From: Microplitis mediator
Taxonomy: Eukaryota > Arthropoda > Insecta > Hymenoptera > Braconidae
Length of the DNA: 64,000 nt
Direction of reading: 5' to 3'
Assembly (NCBI RefSeq): GCF_029852145.1
Contig: NC_079979.1
Coordinates: forward strand, 3,210,501-3,274,500
Both the position numbers and the translations under genes were made by a program. Below are positions 34,290 to 44,988 of the stretch, piece after piece. A model generated the notes under the pieces. That model was given only the letters and a program-made list of their open reading frames with translations, was not told the origin of the DNA and did no database searches. Position 1 is the stretch's first letter, and each line of letters opens with the position of its first letter.

Positions 34290-36365
34290 ATCGGACCCAA
34301 ATTACGGTAAATTACGGTAATCCATCGTAAAATACCGATTTACCTTAAGTTACGGCAAATTTGCCGTCAAAATTCGGCAATTAATTAATGTAACGGGACC
34401 TAAGTCCACCTCCGCTGACCGGAAGCCGTTGCCTCGCCCTTTTGGGCATAAACGCGCTGCGAAGTCCCATCTCTTCCACCCAGACGATTCTCTCAGTCGA
34501 AACCAAAAGTGGAAATTTACCGGGGGTATAATCAAGAATCCCCATTGCGTGGGTTATCTAACCACAGCCACCACGAGTCCTACCTCATTCGGGCCTCCCA
34601 CTTCTTCCATCTCAGGAAATAAAGAGACTCTGACAGAAATGGGGCTTGGGATGGGGCCCCCATGGTACCAATTCCCTGTATTAGTGTACAGGCTGCCGAT
34701 AAGTGGTGAGTTGCAGCATAACTCATTACCCTAGAAGGGTTTCGTCCACATTATCCCACTTGGATCTAGGACGGCAACTATTAAAAGATTGCCCTCTACC
34801 GTCATCACCAAGTGAATATCACTATAGCTAACTATAGCTAGTGATAGTATTGTGTACGGGCTAGTATCCCTTAGAATTCTAAGACAATCAGAAAGGTTTG
34901 AATCACCCTCGCAGAGGTACCTGTTGGTTTCCTGCAACCACGGAGTTGCCACATGTTGCAAGGTGCAAAACATGCGGGCACCGCTAACGGTTGGAGTACT
35001 CACGACATAACCCACGAGAAGGGCGGTACTTGCTAGTCTTGGGTGCCCATCTTAGGACACTTAGACCACTTATGCCGAAATTCGGCAATCTACCGAAAAG
35101 TACGGTAATTTGGTAATTCACCGTAAATTACAGTAATTTAGTAATTTGGTAATCCACCGTAAATTACAGTAATTTAGTAATTCATCTAAATTACGGTAAT
35201 TCGGTGATCCGCCGTAAATTATGAAAAACCTACCGTAAATTACTGTAATTTACCACACATCGCGGTAATTTACCGTAAATTACGCTAAGTTTACCATACT
35301 TTGCCGTAAATTTACGAAGTATAAATTTTGATAAATTAGACACAAATAAGGAATAGCGAATTTCTAATAAAAATAAGCCGCATAGATTCCAAGAAGATTT
35401 TTTATGAGCATAACTTTATCATTATAAAGATCATAACACACTTCCCATCAATTCATCATGACATGATAATAAATCAATAATGAGTCCGACTAGAATTTTT
35501 TCCTGATTTGCATGAAGTACCATAAGGAACTTGTCAGGTTAATAGAAGGTTTGCCTTATTAGGTCAACCTGATGAGTTCTTTGTCAGGACCTTATCAGGA
35601 TTTCCCCATTCAAAAAAAAGATATTTGCCATCAGATCAACCTGACGAGTTTCTTATCGGGACCCCATCAGAATATCCATATTCAAAAAAAGTTCTTTCCC
35701 GTCAGTTCGACCTGAAGAGTTCCTGATCAGGACCTTATCAGGATATACTTATTAAAAAAAAAGTTATTTTCTATGAGGTCAACCTGACGTGTTCCTTATC
35801 AGAACCACTTTTGTATTTCCTTATTAAAAAAAAAAGTTATTCGTCATCGGGTCAACCTAATGAGTGCTTCATCAGGAAATCATCAGGATATCCTTCTTCA
35901 AATTAAAATTATTTATTAATTGGCGGCGGATCACTGAATTACTGTTATTTAGGTGGATTACTCAATTACTGTTATTTAGGTGGATTACTCAATTACCGTT
36001 ATTTACGGTGGATTACCAAGTTACCGTAATTTACGGTGGATTGCCGAATTTTATGGACGAATGAATGTAAACAAAACTGGGTGTCTTCTTCGGGAGGCAG
36101 GGGAAAGAGTACCACGTCCCCTCTTTACCAAGTGATATGTCAACCAATACATAATTGGTACTATGGGGGGCCCATTCCAAGCCCCACTTTGACCAGAGTC
36201 TCTTTATTTCTTGAGATGGGAGGAGTGTTGTGGGCCCACGTGAGGTTGGACTCGTAGTGGCTGTGGTTAGATACCACACGCAATGAGGATTTTTGATTAT
36301 ACCTCCGGTTAATGTCCACTCTTGGTTTCGGCCGAGAGTGTCGCTTAAATTGTAGAAAAGATGGG
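34290..36365. repeat. Composite: ACGGTAA word arrays around an inverted GC-rich repeat
   Basis: TTACGGTAA/TTACCGTAA words occur at 34300-34385, 35070-35320 and 35925-36055. The GC-richer 34386-35075 is enclosed by the first two. Its part 34490-34735 (AAATTTACCGGGGGTATAAT, GAGACTCTGACAGAAATGGG) is repeated in inverse orientation at 36060-36345. Frames up to 115 codons run through both copies but shift relative to each other. Likely a fold-back or composite transposon. Confidence 0.6.
35488..35900. repeat. 70-80-bp tandem array, five units (CAACCTGA...TATCAGGATAT)
   Basis: Units centred near 35552, 35634, 35706, 35777 and 35849 share RTCAACCTGAYGAGTTCYT, ATCAGGACC and a poly(A) spacer with GTTATTT. 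The left edge CCGACTAGAATTTTTT resembles 4885 and, in part, 37749. Confidence 0.75.
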
Positions 36366-36569
36366 ACAGCCCAGACACGATACTTCTCGCGCACTTTGAA
36401 TAATTTCAATATTTTTTGCAAACGCAATTATGTCATTAATAAATTTACCAATATCCTCAGGGGGCACGTCACCAAATGATGATTCAATAATATCGTCAAG
36501 GTTGTCAGTGTATGGCCGGTTATGGAAGGGAAAAATTCGTTCACTTTCACTGAATTTATTCATTAGCAC
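36345..36569 (-). CDS. Hypothetical 74-aa frame, possible first exon
   Basis: Starts MLMNKFSESERIFPFHNRPY, acidic in the middle (DNLDDIIESSFGDVPPEDIG) and helical after that. The last dozen codons run into the repeated GC-rich block, so the natural end is probably near 36375, perhaps at a lost splice site. No domain recognised. It may be the start of a transposon protein or of a host gene whose rest was displaced. Confidence 0.3.
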   Translation of the reverse strand: MLMNKFSESERIFPFHNRPYTDNLDDIIESSFGDVPPEDIGKFINDIIAFAKNIEIIQSAREVSCLGCPIFSTI

Positions 36570-36589
36570 AAACTGTTACCTAGAACGTT

Positions 36590-37190
36590 TCTCAGTGTAG
36601 ACTGTCTGCTAGGAGCTCTCGAGCTCAGCGCTCAGCTCATTTCCCCCCACTGTAGCTCAAAATCAAGTTCAGACTCGTTGAATGACGTCATCGATGACGC
36701 ATCAGCAAAAAGATGAAAGAAAAACTACGCCACTAGATGGCATATCTTCACACAAGTGCCCCTACTACCCCTAGTTTGAATATATCAAACTTCAAATCAT
36801 ACATTTACATGTACAATGTACATATGCATTAATCAGGGTAGGCTACGCTAGTGTCAACTCTGGGGTTAAGCACAAACACGATGCCAAAACCTGTAACCTG
36901 ATAGGCAAGCTGAGAACTCATTCTAGTCGTTAACGAAAATGTACATATTTTTTTCTTAAATATCCAGCTCACAACATACATGAGACGCCATTTCATGTCT
37001 AACAGGAACTCAAAATGGGCGTCAACTAGCTCAAAAATGGATGACGTAAGCTCAAAATGAGCTAAAAATGGCGAGGATAAGCTCAGGACGAGCTCAAAAT
37101 TGCGGAGATGAGCTAAAAATGGCAAATACGAGCATTGTTGCGGACAAATGCTCAAAAGGGTCCTAGATAAGCTCAAAATAATGTCAATCA
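36590..37190. repeat. Word element GAGCTCAAAATGAGCT
   Basis: 36600-36680 and 36950-37180 repeat AGCTCAAAATGAGCTAAAAATGG and related words. Ends were not defined. The 120-codon frame across it is repeat-driven. Confidence 0.5.
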
Positions 37191-37748
37191 CAATATTTAC
37201 TTGATAAGTAATTTCTCAAATTATTCTATTCTCCTGTCAATAAATAAATCGCGAGAAAATGTTGATACAAAAATGATAAAATATCTTGCGTACATCTGTC
37301 ATTTGCACACCTCACACTGGGTGTGCTTTATTAGCGTACACTGAAAAAAATTATTGGAGTGATCGCGGAGTAGATAGTTTTTTATTTATTCAATCCAAGT
37401 GGAGTGGATTCCACTCTGGAAGAGAATTTTGTGATCGTCCGATTGAAAAATTTCATTCGGAAATTGATACTTTATTTTCTCCAATAGAAATCCTTAAAGT
37501 CAACCGAAACGCTACCAAGAGCATTTTGATAGACCGACTTAATCTGATTGAGTTTTAATTAGATTTAATCAGAGTTTTTTGTCAGGGTTACGTAAAGTCC
37601 ATGCAAGTCAATCACAAATGATTCATGTACAAATGCCTACCTGCCTTTGTATACCACAGATGTAACCTTTTTGTATTTATGTTAATGACTGTTTTTTTTT
37701 TTATTTTTCGTTATTATAATAGTATTTTGGTTCGTTACCTCTATTCTA
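37191..37748. other. No gene supported
   Basis: ACACTGAAAAAAATTATTGG at 37339 resembles other CACTG ends. A 90-codon frame at 37286-37558 overlaps GGAGTGGATTCCACTC-type words similar to 40670-41444 and is probably repeat-derived. Confidence 0.4.
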
Positions 37749-37940
37749 CTCCCGACTAGAAAAAAATCTGTAAGACCTATTGGTATCCAATCGGGTTGCC
37801 AATAGGGAACCCAACGTTGGGATGGAACGCATAGCCCAAGATGACCCCAATCGGAAATCCCTATGGGGTCCCAATTGGGTACACCTTACAGAAACTTTAG
37901 GCCAACCCAATAAAACCCCACTAAAATTCCAACATACAAA
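37749..37940. repeat. Word element CCCAATTGGG / CCAATAGGG
   Basis: Begins CCCGACTAGAAAAAAATCTG and is filled with ATCCAATCGGGTTGCC, CCCCAATCGG and GGTCCCAATTGGG. The left end matches the signature of the arrays at 4885 and 35488. Confidence 0.55.
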
Positions 37941-38813
37941 AATTTTTTTCAAATAAATTTTTTATTTAAATCCTCTCATTTCAATACAATTTTTTTTTTT
38001 GTTTATCCAATTTTTGAAAAAGACCATAGCCATCCCAATCACAAGTTCATCGTAATACTATCTGTTATTTTGTCATATGACAACAAAAAGCTTGAGCGAT
38101 ATCAATATCTTCTTTTGAATTGTCGTCCAAATAAAGTATCAACTTATGCTTATGACTTTTTCTGAAATAAATATAAAGATTATTGCAAATTCAGATTTAT
38201 CTTAGTGTTAACTAACAAAAAAACAAATCAATTATCTAACAAATTCTCACTTCGGACGGGACATAATTTTTGTAACCAATATTCACTATACTAGCACTTT
38301 ATTATTATTTTTTCTCCTCAGCGTAGGTTTGTTTTCAAAATTTCTATAGATTCCTGCATGAATCCTTGGGTCAATGAATTAGCAAATAAATTTATACTGT
38401 CTGATGAAACTTTACTAAAATATTACTCAAAAATTTGAATTTTAAATGAATGCTCTTTAAAATAATTAAGTACACATGTTGAATAAATTTATCCATAAAA
38501 TAAAAATTTTAATCGCATGTCTATTTATTTAAAGACATTTTTTTACCTCAAAGTTAAATTGTTAAATAATTACAATGATAATATCACATAACTCAAAATG
38601 TGTTCATTTGCACCTACACAAATACATTGAATATTTACTATTATAAAAAAGTAATTAAATTTCAACTGTACCTGACATTATCGATAAACTTATTGACAGA
38701 CGCCAATACTTACAGTCGATTAGAGATAACGAACCATAATATTAGTATAATCACGAGAAAAAATAATAATAAAATAAGTCATTAACATGAATACAAAAAA
38801 TTGATATCTATGG

Positions 38814-39024
38814 TATAAAAAGGCAGGTAGACATTTGTAGATAAATCATTAATTTCCAATTGTAGTCAGACATCGCTGTTCAATTTTCTATAAATTTAAA
38901 TAAGCAAATGAGTATTTGACGTTCAATAATAAGACTGAGTCTTAATAATTTCATACGTTGATTCATAAAATAAAATTTTTGTTTGTATTGAACCATAAAT
39001 TCATTTCAATTAAGAAAGGTAAGT
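38814..39024 (+). promoter_or_regulatory. Promoter, 5' UTR exon and donor of peptide gene B
   Basis: TATAAAAAGG at 38814 lies 34 bp before TCATT (A at 38848), the same spacing as gene A. The 5' UTR exon, about 38848-39018, ends at a perfect donor AAAG/GTAAGT (39019). The 5' UTR intron runs 39019-39821. Upstream similarity to gene A reaches back to about 38310. Confidence 0.72.
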
Positions 39025-39851
39025 AAACTTTTTATTTTATTTTTTACTATAAAAATTTGTTTTACTAGTTGAATAAACTTTACTAAAAATCGTTTTATAA
39101 AATTTTCGAAACTCTATAAAATTTTACACGCAGTAATTATTTCAAGAATCAATATTAGATTGCGAATGAAGAATTTCCCAACTAGATCTTCTACATTGAT
39201 TTAACAGATGAAGGCATTACCGGACGAATTGAAAAAATTTGTTATTAATGCGTAATTTTCGGCGATCCCTGAGCTCGAACCTTTTGTAAGATATCGCGAT
39301 GAAAAGTTATACATGTATAAGTGCACTACCGTCCAAAAGATTAGAGGCCGCAAAGTAAATCGAATATTTTTAAATAATGCCATTTAAATTTGTTTGTATT
39401 GATATAAAATTTTAAATTAAACAAAAACATCATTGTTGGATTTGAAATCAAATCTTATGGAGTTTTACAAAACTTCTAAAAATTTTTGAAGCCTACATAA
39501 ATTTTTATAACATCATAAATTTAAATACTGGGTTCAAACTTATGAGTTTCTATAAAATTTTCTAGATTTTGTAAAAATTTCATGAAATTTTATGAAAATC
39601 GATAATTTTACATAAAATTTCATATATTTTGTGAAACAAAATTTTATGCAATTTCATATGATTTATTAAGATTGAGCACAACTTTATGAAATTTTATAAA
39701 ACTTGAAGAAGTTGTATAAAATTTTAAAAAATCGTTATCTTAGTACTTACTGTGACGTTCATAAAATTTCATCCAAAAAAATATAACAGTAAAAAACAAG
39801 AAAAAAATTAATCTTTTACAGGTTCTTGACGGGAATAAGCCATTTAAAAAA

Positions 39852-40901
39852 ATGATTCACTCGATATCAATTGTAATTGCTGCAATTATAATGATTGTTA
39901 TATTATTACAAGGAAGCACCGATTCAGCACCTGCTTTTTGTATGTTGAAAATAGTAAGCAATAATAAATTCATTCATACTCAAAAAAAATTCTTATGAAT
40001 TTAAAGAAAAAAAATAATAAATTCCGGAAAACGATAGACCATCTCGATAAAAAAATATTTTATACAATTAAATATAGACTATTTATAATTATAAATAGGT
40101 GATATATAAATTGGATAAAAAAAATGGCCCGATTCAATTGTATACAATTTGTATAGAAATTCTATACAATTCTATACAAATTGTATACAATTGGATCGGG
40201 CCATTTTTTGTATATAATTTTATGCAATTGTATAAAATCTTTTTTCATCGGGATGCAGGTCTCCACCAAAAACTCAACCTCAAAAAACATTATTGACAAT
40301 ACACGTTCAAGCTCAACATTACCCTTGAATATATCTGTAGAAAACACGGTGTTCGAAAATCAAACCGAAACCAATACCGTCCAATTTTGTTTTCTAATTT
40401 TCTATTTTTTTCGAAAAAAGTTAAAAAAACGTTATTTTTTTTAATTAACATAATAATGTTTCAAATTTTGAACTCTCATATTTTTATATTACATTGAAAT
40501 TAAAGACTGTTATAGCTGATATAGACTGTTATACGCTTTGTTTTTGAAATTTGACAAATAAAAAGCTTGAAATGTTCATGAGCATGATTTAGAAGCATAA
40601 AATCCGACAATCCATGCGTTGGATCGCTTGCTCGGTCGAAGTCGAAATTTTCGATTCTAGATGTCACTACACTGTAAAAAATCCGGAGTGAATTCGGAGT
40701 TAAATTAAATCCGAATTCACTCCGCCACTCGGAGTTCCGGAGTTTTGAAAAAAATCACTCCGCATGCGGAGTGAATTGGGAGTTTTTTTTTAGCGGAGTG
40801 ATCTCGGAGTGACGCGGATTTTATTTCACTCCCAATTCACTCCGGTCCGGAGTTTTAATACTTAAATAAATTTATATTAATTGATATGAAACTGCTAAAC
40901 A

Positions 40902-40989
<88 letters not shown>

Positions 40990-41523
40990 TTGCGTGCATG
41001 TGTGTGTTTGGGTGTGTGCAGGTGTTTGTGTGCGTGCAAATTTGTGCGTTTGTGCAAATGTGTGCGTGTGTGCAAATGTGTGCGTGTGTGTGTTCGATTG
41101 TGTGCTTGTGTGCAAATGTGTGTGTGCGTGTGTGTGCGAGTGCGCGTGTGAGCCTAAATATGTATGTGCGTATGTGTGTGCATATCAGCTGATCAATAAT
41201 GTAGTACGCGAATTTTTACTTCGATTTTATTGAGTGGAGTTATATTTTATTAATAATATTGTCAAAACTCCGCTCCGGAGTGAATTTCACTCCGGAGAGA
41301 TTAAATTAATAAAAAATTATCTACTCCGCAAAAAGTCCCCTGCGGGGTGAATTTCACTCCGAGGGCAGTGAATAATTAAAAATTCATTCACTCCGCATTC
41401 ACTCCGGATTTAATCCGCATTCACTCCGCGAATTTTTTACAGTGTAGAATTCGCTCACCGGATAATTATTTATTATTTCAAATAATTTCAAACCACGGGT
41501 CAATGTCGAATTTTCCTCATGTT

Positions 41524-41565
<42 letters not shown>

Positions 41566-41650
41566 TAAATTAACTATAAGTAATAAGATTTTTGATCTCT
41601 TTCAGTGTTCATATGCACCTCACTTAATACATCATCTGAAAAATGAATAA
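39852..41650 (+). CDS. Small secreted peptide gene B (two coding exons)
   Basis: Acceptor AATCTTTTACAG ends at 39821. The coding exon 39852-39953 has 34 codons, ending at donor ATA/GTAAGC. The last exon 41606-41650 follows acceptor TGATCTCTTTCAG, begins with TGT and ends in TAA. The product has 48 residues: an Ile-rich signal peptide ending QGSTDSA, then a mature peptide of about 22 residues. It has two cysteines four apart, as in gene A, and a His-rich tail ending KNE. AATAAA is at 41785. Against gene A, the first coding exon has substitutions only, many silent or hydrophobic-to-hydrophobic, with no gap or stop; the last exon differs by one codon. The intron is 1.65 kb against 3.56 kb in A because of different insertions. 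Function unknown; secretion is inferred from the N-terminus. Confidence 0.72.
40042..40252. mobile_element. CCCGATGAAAAAAG MITE, short relative
   Basis: Right end TAAAATCTTTTTTCATCGGG equals that of 12450-12762. The left end is degenerate (CTCGATAAAAAAATATTTTA). The centre has GGCCCGATTCAATTG and AATTGGATCGGGCC. It lies in the intron of gene B. Confidence 0.7.
40670..41444. mobile_element. Word MITE GGAGTGAATTCACTCCG, TA target
   Basis: Ends CACTGTAAAAAATCCGGAGTG and CACTCCGCGAATTTTTTACAGTG are inverted, with TA on both sides (40668-40669, 41445-41446). Flanking interior words are ATTCACTCCG and CGGAGTGAATT. The centre carries a long GT microsatellite. It lies in the intron of gene B. Confidence 0.85.
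40903..41180 (+). repeat. (GT)n microsatellite, pure then degenerate
   Basis: About 38 uninterrupted TG units (40903-40979) are followed by 200 bp of GTGTGTGC-like degenerate repeat. The long Cys-Val and Thr-His frames through it are artefacts. Confidence 0.95.
41527..41563. repeat. (AT)n microsatellite, 18 units
   Basis: A pure AT run shortly upstream of the last-exon acceptor of gene B. Gene A has a shorter TATATATAAATATATAG run at the equivalent place (25500-25518). Confidence 0.9.
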
Positions 41651-43084
41651 CTTATATCATCACATACAAGCAAAACCATAAGTCGATATTACCTGATGAA
41701 TTATGTCCATGTGTAATAATGTGTTTATAGTCAAAAATTTGTAAAATATCATAAGAATATATTTATTAATAAATTAATTATATAAATAAACTGCATTGAA
41801 ATTATTGTGATAAATAAATTTCTCCACTCCCGAAAATATCTCTCTTGAAACTAATAATCATGGTTTGAGAATGATAGAAACTTTGTTGAAAAAAGACGTT
41901 CTTAGTGAGTATGAAATGTGATTAAAACTTTTTTGCAAGACACCATAAAGAACCTAGCTTAAAAATACTTTTATTATACGCAGGCTTGATTTGCATGATT
42001 TATGTCGTCTAAAGAAACATTTATTTTCTTCTATTAAGTGTAACATAAATCTTTCGATTGTGATGGTCCTTACTAATTTTCACATTTGATTTACCCCTGC
42101 TTCAAAAATCCGATAGATTCTTTTAGCTGTATGTGTGAGGCCCTATACTTAACTATAGCACTTCTCATAGAACTCATTCATTATTATAAAATCTCTATGG
42201 AAATTTATAAGTATCTATTGGATTCTATGAGTTTTTTTGAACAGGGACCCATCTTAAGAACTGGAATAGAAATTGAATGGTACGATTAATAGTCATGAGA
42301 TCCACAATAAAAGAATCTTAGGTTAATGAATAACATTCTTTGTAGAAAAATTAATATTAGAAATTAATAATAAATATTAGAAATTAATAATTTAGTTAAA
42401 TGCTTAATTTTCGTTATTATTTAATATTTTTTCTTAAATTTATTTCTTTATTTTAAAAATGTTTTTTATTTTCGAAATTGAATACTTAATGATTACTTAA
42501 TTGTTACTGAATTACTGAATTATTACTCAATAAATCATAAAAATATTTAATTTAAAGAATAATAAATATATATTATATACTTTAGACAAAATGTTATTAG
42601 ATTATTAATTTTCAATATTTATTATTTTAATTCAATGCTCGATTGTAATTTTTATCTCATTTTGTATTAAATTTATTGATTTATTTTTTAAATATTAAAT
42701 AATCAGTAATAAATATTCGAAATTAATAAATTAATAATATTTAGTATAAATTATATTAAGTGAAAATGTAATAATTTATATCACTTAATAATGCACACCG
42801 ATAGTTAACCTCAATTATATTGGAACACTTGAAAAAGTATATAAGCACAATTTTTTTTACTAATATTCACGAATAGTAAATAATATTTATCAAAATGTTC
42901 AATTTAAATCACTATATTAGTGATTCAGTATACTGAATATAATTATCAAGCACGTATACGATTCGCATTTGTATTAAAGTAAAGCACGTGTTGTGTATGA
43001 AGCAACTTCAACATTTAGTTTTCGTGTCACCCCTGTGCGCGCACATCATAAAAATTCACTCTTATCATATTTCTAAAACGCGCC
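41651..43084. other. Gene B 3' flank then AT-rich intergenic DNA
   Basis: 41651-41905 matches the 3' flank of gene A (CATGTGTAATAATGT, ATTATTRTGATAAATAAA, CTTTTGAAA/CTCTTGAAA). Beyond that the DNA is A+T-rich with TTAATAATTTA words and no supported gene. Confidence 0.5.
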
Positions 43085-43545
43085 TAGGGAAGTATAAGTA
43101 TAAGTCATTATGAGCTTATATATAATCATACACTAAAATACATGATCATACATGAAGTAATATGTGGCCTCATATATAATCGTACATAAACAGATATGAT
43201 CATACCTGATTATTTTTCCTCGTAAACCGCTCTAGATATGATCATGCACGCTCATGTATGATCATACATAAACAGATATGATCATGTCTGAACATTTTTC
43301 CCCTGTTCGAGTGCATAAATGACCATACATCGCCTCATATATGAGCTCATATATAATCATACATGAACAGATATGATCATGTCTGAACTTTTTCCCCATA
43401 TTCAAGGACAGATATGATCATACATGACGTCATACATAATCGTATATACGATTATATAGGATCACACATGAACAGGCATGATCATATCTGAGCTCATATA
43501 TGATCATACATGAACAGATATGATCATATCTAAGTATTTTTTCCT
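43085..43545. repeat. Word element ATGATCATACATGAACAGAT
   Basis: Units of 50-70 bp combine CATATATAATCATACATGAA, ACAGATATGATCATGTCTGA and TTTTTCCCC. Edges CCTAGGGAAGTATA and TATTTTTTCCTGGGG resemble inverted ends. No ORF. Confidence 0.6.
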
Positions 43546-43609
43546 GGGGTGGTTATGCATTAAATGTAGTTACTTCAATTCATCATGTGTAGAGTGCTGC
43601 ACTGCGTCA

Positions 43610-44988
43610 TTAATCTGGTATTTTATCTGTACTATCCCAGAGAGGAAAGTACGACGGGCCCAGGCTTGGGACAACTCTGTAGAACTCTAGACGAAGCTTG
43701 TGAGCCAGTCTTGGTCCAGTCTTGGTAGAACTCTGGAATGATAATCTCGGGTCAAGCCTGATTCCCAGAACGAGCACATGTTTAGTTGCCATACATCGAC
43801 GAAACAAATAAATTTAATTAAAAAACAATTTTATTATTATTACCCTAGTAGAGTTGATGATCCTTATCGTATAAACTATTTAAGTGACGTAAGTGATGTT
43901 AAAAAACTCGGTGCAAATTCTACTGAGCTCTGGGCGCGAACTGCCGTCCTTCCGATAGAAGATATTAACTAAAAAGTACAATAGATTCAAACTCAGCATG
44001 TAAGTAGGAAGGGAAATTTTCAAAATCAATTTTTGAAGTGAAATTCGTGTATAAAAACTTTGTTACTATATTTACTATAAAAAACAAAAATTATCATGTC
44101 AATTTTATATCAATCGCATCAAAGAATGAGGGTAAAAATGGTATCGAAACTAACCAATCCACTTTTATTGTCTCGGATGTACCTGAAAACTATTTCAGAA
44201 AGTACAGGTTACTTTCTCAGATAGTATACAGTCATGTCTTGCGCAGTAGTCGCTAACATCAACAGATCAACACACATGCTATCTGCAGATTGTATCTTGT
44301 AATATATTGGAAATGCACCTATACTTTCTGGCAGAGTACTCATTACTTTACAAATACCACTGACTATTATTTAAGAACGTACTATACAAGGTATTATTGG
44401 TTACTGTCTGGGATAGCACACAGTACTATCCAGAGAGTAGTGGATACAGTCTAGATAGCATACAGTACTTCCTGAAATTTTTTTTCTTACAGATAGTACT
44501 CAGTACTATCTCAGAGAGTTGCCGCTTCTATATTGTTTATTCCGTATAAGTAACGATTCTCTCATCAATGTAACTTTTCATATAGGCGATCGTGTTCTTA
44601 TCAGATGGAGCGACGAAATTAATCCCGGGAAAATAATTTTAATTTCTGAAGAAGCCGCTTCTATAAAGTGTATGGGAAAAGGAACCAAATGCTGAAGATG
44701 GCCAACAATCAAGGATGAGCAGTTGTACACCTGGACAGTTGTCCACTAACATGTTTCTGTTATTCTTCAAATTGCAATATTAGTGATACTTTATAGTTTT
44801 TATGATAGTATTCCTTTAAAAAGTTATTAAAAGATTTTGAAAAAAAAAAAAAAAACAAGATACTCTATAGAATATGATTCATTTTTTTATTGGTTTTCCC
44901 TCAAACTTATGTTTTTAAATTATTCTTGTAAGTCGTTTAAATAAGTTTATTATGGAGATGACTATCTCAGTAAAATCAAGTAACATAT
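43610..44988. other. Further word repeats and a short transposon-like coding scrap
   Basis: 43615-43775 repeats CAGTCTTGGTCCAGTCTTGG. 44190-44530 repeats CAGTACTATCTCAGAGAGT. 44583-44740 encodes GDRVLIRWSDEINPGK followed by a stop, then RWPTIKDEQLYTW. That arrangement resembles a small SH3-like end domain seen in some transposon proteins. The frames at 43778-43972 and 44038-44256 have no motif. Confidence 0.35.

Noticed and set aside
35461..35900. CRISPR-like array
   Set aside because: Units are diverged head-to-tail repeats without unique spacers of constant length, and the context is eukaryotic.
40855..41233. Long Cys-Val and Thr-His frames on both strands
   Set aside because: They are translations of a GT/AC microsatellite inside a MITE.
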